Assembly: GCA_024654605.1 (NCBI GenBank)
Contig: JANLHH010000013.1
Coordinates: 1 to 11,832 of the forward strand
Length of the DNA: 11,832 nucleotides
From: Patescibacteria group bacterium
GTDB taxonomy: Bacteria > Patescibacteriota > Minisyncoccia > Phycocordibacterales > JANLHH01
Direction: 5' to 3'
Under the pieces are notes generated by a model, which saw only the letters and a program-made list of their open reading frames with translations, was not told the origin of the DNA and searched no databases. The translations under genes and the position numbers were made by a program. This document shows positions 11,295-11,832 of this stretch, piece after piece. Positions within the stretch are counted from its first letter, which is position 1; each line of letters opens with the position of its first letter.

Positions 11295-11364
11295 GGTAGT
11301 GAAAAAAGGTATGGCGCTCTGCGCGTCCCACCAAAGGCGGGACTATACCTTTTTCTACTACGGG
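11295..11364. repeat. Palindromic interspersed element, copy 2 (70 bp)
   Basis: Second copy of the element at 7673-7741, in the same orientation and 68/70 identical. Here the flanking direct repeat is GTCAAC (11287-11292 and 11365-11370) instead of GTCCACCC. It sits between the 3' end of the transketolase gene and the -35 of the orphan gene, the same position relative to genes as copy 1. The stem arms pair with only one clear mismatch plus G-T wobbles, and the centre carries a GTCCC/GGGAC hairpin. Confidence 0.85.
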
Positions 11365-11399
11365 GTCAACACCTCAAGACTGCTGGGCTTCGTATTAAA

Positions 11400-11832
11400 T
11401 TACTTCTTTTTTATGGCGTTTTTGACGGCTTTTTTGATCGAGGAAACACCCATGCCGTAGTGTTCTATGAGCTCATCCGGAGTGCCGGACTGGCCGAATT
11501 GATCTTGGACACCAATAAATATGATGGGTGTCGGATGCGCCGTCGCCAAAAATTCCGCTACCGCCGAACCCATACCGCCGTGCACCTGATGCTCTTCCAC
11601 CGTCACCAACGCTTCATGTTTTTTTGCAAAATCCAATACTCCTTTTTTATCAAACGGTTTAATGGTTGCCAAATTCAAGACCGACACACCAACACCATCG
11701 GCTTCCAATTCTTTCGCGGCCATAAGCGCGTTATACACGAGCGCGCCGCACGCAATAATACCAACTTGGCTTTTTATTCCCTTTTTTGGCTCAAAATAAA
11801 CTTCTGCCTTCCCTATCTTGAATGGTGTCGCC
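11400..11832 (-). CDS. Transketolase, C-terminal part (5' end beyond window)
   Basis: An open frame enters from the right edge and ends with TAA at 11400, giving 143 visible residues. Sequence such as TPFKIGKAEVYFEP, VGIIACGALVYNALMAAKELEADGVGVSVLNLATIKPFD, TVEEHQVHGGMGSAVAEFL and DQFGQSGTPDELIEHYGM is the C-terminal (third) domain of transketolases, following the pyrimidine-binding domain. Known transketolases move two-carbon units between sugar phosphates with thiamine diphosphate in the pentose phosphate pathway. In many bacteria the enzyme is split into N- and C-terminal subunits, and whether that holds here cannot be seen. The related deoxyxylulose-5-phosphate synthase and pyruvate dehydrogenase E1 beta share this domain, but the short spacing and motifs favour transketolase. 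GTG at 11738 is internal, not the start. No hairpin terminator is seen other than element copy 2. Confidence 0.85.
   Translation of the reverse strand, partial: ATPFKIGKAEVYFEPKKGIKSQVGIIACGALVYNALMAAKELEADGVGVSVLNLATIKPFDKKGVLDFAKKHEALVTVEEHQVHGGMGSAVAEFLATAHPTPIIFIGVQDQFGQSGTPDELIEHYGMGVSSIKKAVKNAIKKK

Overview
The window looks like a compact bacterial chromosome segment from the Candidate Phyla Radiation (Patescibacteria, Parcubacteria-like). This is inferred from short intergenic gaps, small ribosomal and translation proteins with unusual tails (EF-Ts of about 195 aa, L31 with a Lys-rich C-terminus, L25 with a charged tail), unrecognised lineage-type small proteins, and few Shine-Dalgarno sites. 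UGA is used as a stop (prfA), which argues against the UGA=Gly lineages. No phage, CRISPR or transposase gene is present.

Layout, mostly on the minus strand. At 1-154 is the N-terminus of an exported protein, followed by a membrane GT2 glycosyltransferase (232-1791). A tRNA-Thr(UGU) at 1889-1964 has its promoter and own 5' end tandemly repeated upstream (67-bp unit, to 2099). From 5458 down to 2118 runs a translation block read rpmE, prfA, rpsB, tsf and a small single-TM protein. Next are a cell-wall lytic transglycosylase with a long coiled coil (5495-6886), ribosomal protein L25 (6990-7634), a D-2-hydroxyacid dehydrogenase (7784-8764) and a class II aldolase (8799-9662). A PfkB-family sugar kinase is divergent on the plus strand (9810-10799). 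It faces a small GC-richer gene of unknown function (10875-11174), and the window ends inside the C-terminal part of a transketolase (11400 to the edge).

Functionally there are three themes: protein synthesis (tRNA-Thr, L31, RF1, S2, EF-Ts, L25), cell envelope (GT2 enzyme, lytic transglycosylase, exported protein) and sugar-phosphate metabolism (aldolase, sugar kinase, transketolase, hydroxyacid dehydrogenase).

The most interesting signals are non-coding. (1) Two nearly identical 69/70-bp imperfect palindromes at 7673-7741 and 11295-11364 are each bracketed by a direct repeat that differs between the loci but matches within each locus. Each is set against the -35 box of the downstream minus-strand gene, like a tiny non-autonomous mobile element with a promoter target. 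(2) Many genes have a -10-like hexamer ending only 7-10 nt before the ATG and no Shine-Dalgarno, suggesting leaderless mRNAs, while two genes have clear Shine-Dalgarno sites. (3) The tRNA-Thr promoter is duplicated. (4) The 99-aa orphan has the best promoter in the window, a structured leader, a good ribosome binding site and atypical composition. All regulatory calls are by eye.
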